Origin: Adenophora triphylla var. japonica
Taxonomy: Eukaryota > Streptophyta > Magnoliopsida > Asterales > Campanulaceae
Assembly: GCA_022495995.1 (NCBI GenBank)
Contig: JAFEMH010002588.1
Coordinates: forward strand, 135,001-199,000
Direction of reading: 5' to 3'
Length of the DNA stretch: 64,000 nt
Below are positions 62,177 to 64,000 of the stretch, in pieces. Under the pieces are notes generated by a model. The model was not told the DNA's origin. It saw only the letters and a program-made list of their open reading frames with translations, and searched no databases. Each line of letters opens with the position of its first letter. Positions within the stretch are counted from its first letter, which is position 1. Made by a program: the position numbers and the translations under genes.

Positions 62177-62806
62177 TGTAAGTATGCCAATCCAATTCGC
62201 GACCTTTCCAGATGCATTTTAATATGATAAAATTGCATTTAGGGGCGTTTTGGTAAATTCCTGGTCCATCCCGAGACTTCCGGAAATATTTCATAAGTTT
62301 CACGTGAAGGAAGTACTTTTTTGTACTTTGATTAGTCTAAGGGACCTAGAAAGAATAAATCTGTTTTGGACTTTTTAGGTATTATCCAAGAAGGTTCCAG
62401 AACCAGATTTGGTGCCAAAAACGGTTATGGTCACCTTGTGTCACGTGACAAGTCGAGGCATGAAAAATGGTTATGTTACGTCATGCGACACAAGGCTACC
62501 ATGGACTGCAGCTATAAATAAGACCCTACCCCTCTCAGTTTTGGATCCGAATTTGAACCTCCCAAAGTCACTCTGCCAAAATTTATCCAGAAACTCTCTC
62601 TCTCCTGCTCCCTCACCAAAACTACCCAATTCCCCTACCAATTCCTTCATCTCTCACCTCTCTTCAACCCATTTCCTCTCCTAATCACCATACACTCCAG
62701 ATCCTCCAATTCAGCTCTCAGTTCGTGCTCAAATCTCCATTCAGAAGTTGAATTGAAGACTCCTACACCTAACTTGGTGTAAGAGTTGAGGAATACAAGG
62801 GTAACT

Positions 62807-62843
<37 letters not shown>

Positions 62844-63772
62844 TCATTGTTTAATTGTCTTCTCTTCTTCTCCACTTAATAATCAGGCTCCATCTGCCTC
62901 AGATTATCAAGTGGCAACTGTAATCTCTCTGTTTAAATTGTTTATGCTTTGAGTCCAATTGCTTGATTATGATGTGATCTACTTAGATTGGCAATTTGGG
63001 TGTCAAGGGAGTGTGGATCTCCCATATCCACACTCCTTTGATCAATTCGTATCTAATTCGTATTGTTATTATTGGTTTTGAAATAATTGTTGTGCATCTT
63101 GGATCTGCATCTCAGTTTGTGAGGTACCTGCAGATGGTAACACTATGTCACGCGACACATTCGGACATGAGGAGTCCTGTGTCACGCGACATGTCGTGAC
63201 CATCTGCAGGGACCATTGCTTCAGTTGTAATTCATTTTAGTTGGCTATTTTCATATTCAGTAATATGTTTATGTTGTTTAGTGCCTAGATCTGGTTTTAA
63301 TTGTAGTTTTGTGTTCATATGAAGGTTGTGTGATTTGTCAGTTGTGAGCCTCTGCAGAGTGACCATTGATGTCACGTGACATACTTGGACAAGGGAGTCC
63401 TGTGTCACGCGACATAGATGATCCTTTGCAGAGGACCTGAGTTCTTTTGTAATCTGTTCTCATTGATGTAAAGGGATGTGGCCTCCCGGACAATTAGTCT
63501 ATAAGTTGTAATGATTTTGCCTATTCAATAAAAATTCATGTTCATCACACTTGCATATTATCACCTTTGCACGTTCTTTTGAATTATTTGGATGTCTAAA
63601 TTAGAAAGACTCGTCCACGGATGAGGCGTGTTGGGTGAACTCTCGGTTCTTCCCAACACGTAACCTGACCCCCGAACCCGTTCTCTTTCAAAAGGTTTTT
63701 CAAAGTGCACCTCTCAAAGCATGGCGTGGCGACTCCTTTTCATATTTTTAATTTCGGGCGAGCCCACATTCA
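62177..63772 (+). repeat. Element C 3' LTR
   Basis: 1596 bp, colinear with 29240-30827. TATA box at 62512-62520, (CT)n tract at about 62813-62840 longer than in the 5' LTR. It ends CACATTCA before the duplicated ATATG. Confidence 0.93.
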
Positions 63773-63777
63773 ATATG

Positions 63778-64000
63778 TGTGTGTTCTTTTAAGTGTGTCT
63801 GTGCACATATTCTTGTTTGTGTGTATGTACGTGTTGTTAAGTCTGCATATAAATAGTATTTGTCTTAAAATAGTGGTTTAGAGGTGAATTTCTTTGATTA
63901 TTTACATATTTGGTGGGGGTCAAAGGTATGAAGTGACCTGATCAAAAGGGGGAGAAGAATATGGGTGGCTCGAGGGTAATGGGTCTTAAAAAGAGGACGG
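63778..64000. other. Right flank of element C (insertion target)
   Basis: Continuation of the pre-insertion locus from 29234. GT-rich at first, then AT-rich. The last about 80 bp are purine-rich. No gene can be supported from so short a stretch. Confidence 0.5.

Larger units (their letters stand above)
29240..63772 (+). mobile_element. Tat-lineage Ty3/gypsy LTR retrotransposon (element C), containing two nested elements
   Basis: LTRs at 29240-30827 and 62177-63772 share start TGTAAGTA and end CACATTCA and are flanked by the duplicated target ATATG (29235-29239, 63773-63777). Between them: primer site, long leader, gag, protease, G-patch-like segment, RT, RNase H, a second RNase H, integrase, an antisense PMD ORF and a repeat-rich 3' region. 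Copy B (36062-46362) sits between the G-patch-like part and RT, and element D (52793-60601) lies after the antisense ORF. Subtracting both plus their target duplications leaves about 16.4 kb, large as expected for the Tat/Ogre group. The extra RNase H and antisense ORF support that lineage. Confidence 0.95.

Overview
The window is plant nuclear DNA, almost certainly from a eudicot with a repeat-rich genome. It is AT-rich. The recognisable coding sequence belongs to plant transposable elements: a CACTA element, Ty1/copia elements, a large Ty3/gypsy Tat-type element, an OTU-bearing MULE relic, Stowaway-like MITEs and plant-mobile-domain (PMD) sequences. No intact host gene, rRNA, tRNA or CRISPR was found. 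The species cannot be named from the sequence.

Left block (1-16064) is a nest. A Sirevirus-like Ty1/copia element (copy A) enters from the left edge. It holds the 3' part of a CACTA transposon (1-3820) inserted in its integrase region, a Stowaway-like MITE (6479-6753), and an LTR element (8295-13782, 5-bp duplication GGAAT) inserted in the ORF downstream of pol. That last element has two 2.6-kb LTRs around only 287 bp of interior. Copy A ends with its 3' LTR at 15080-16064.

Middle block (16065-29239) is older debris: the 3' end and LTR of a gypsy element (17327-18687), a MITE (19685-19958), a decayed MULE transposase followed by an OTU-like protease domain that has lost its catalytic Cys, arrays of a TTCGGCC motif, a second gypsy LTR with a TGGCGCCGTTGCCGGGGA primer site (22881-24268), a 132-bp AT tract, and a reverse-strand PMD pseudogene (26228-28126). 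A possible host promoter and first exon lies at about 28940-29220.

Right block (29240-63772) is one Tat-lineage Ty3/gypsy element (element C) with 1.59-kb LTRs and a perfect 5-bp target duplication (ATATG). It spans 34.5 kb because two other elements sit inside it: a 10.3-kb second copy of the Sirevirus-like copia (copy B, 36062-46362, duplication CAGAT) and a reverse-oriented 7.8-kb copia (element D, 52793-60601, duplication ACGTC). Without these, C would be about 16.4 kb. It carries gag, protease, a G-patch-like segment, RT, two RNase H domains, integrase, a PMD ORF on the opposite strand, and a 3' untranslated region with 21-bp and 26-bp tandem repeats.

All coding regions of A, B, C and D carry stops or frameshifts, so no autonomous element is present. 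Comparing A with B gives several empty-site and lesion-by-lesion readings. Short palindromic motifs recur throughout these elements: AGTGTTGCC/GGCAACACT in A and B, and GTCRCGYGAC in both C and D. They are the least explained structure in the window.
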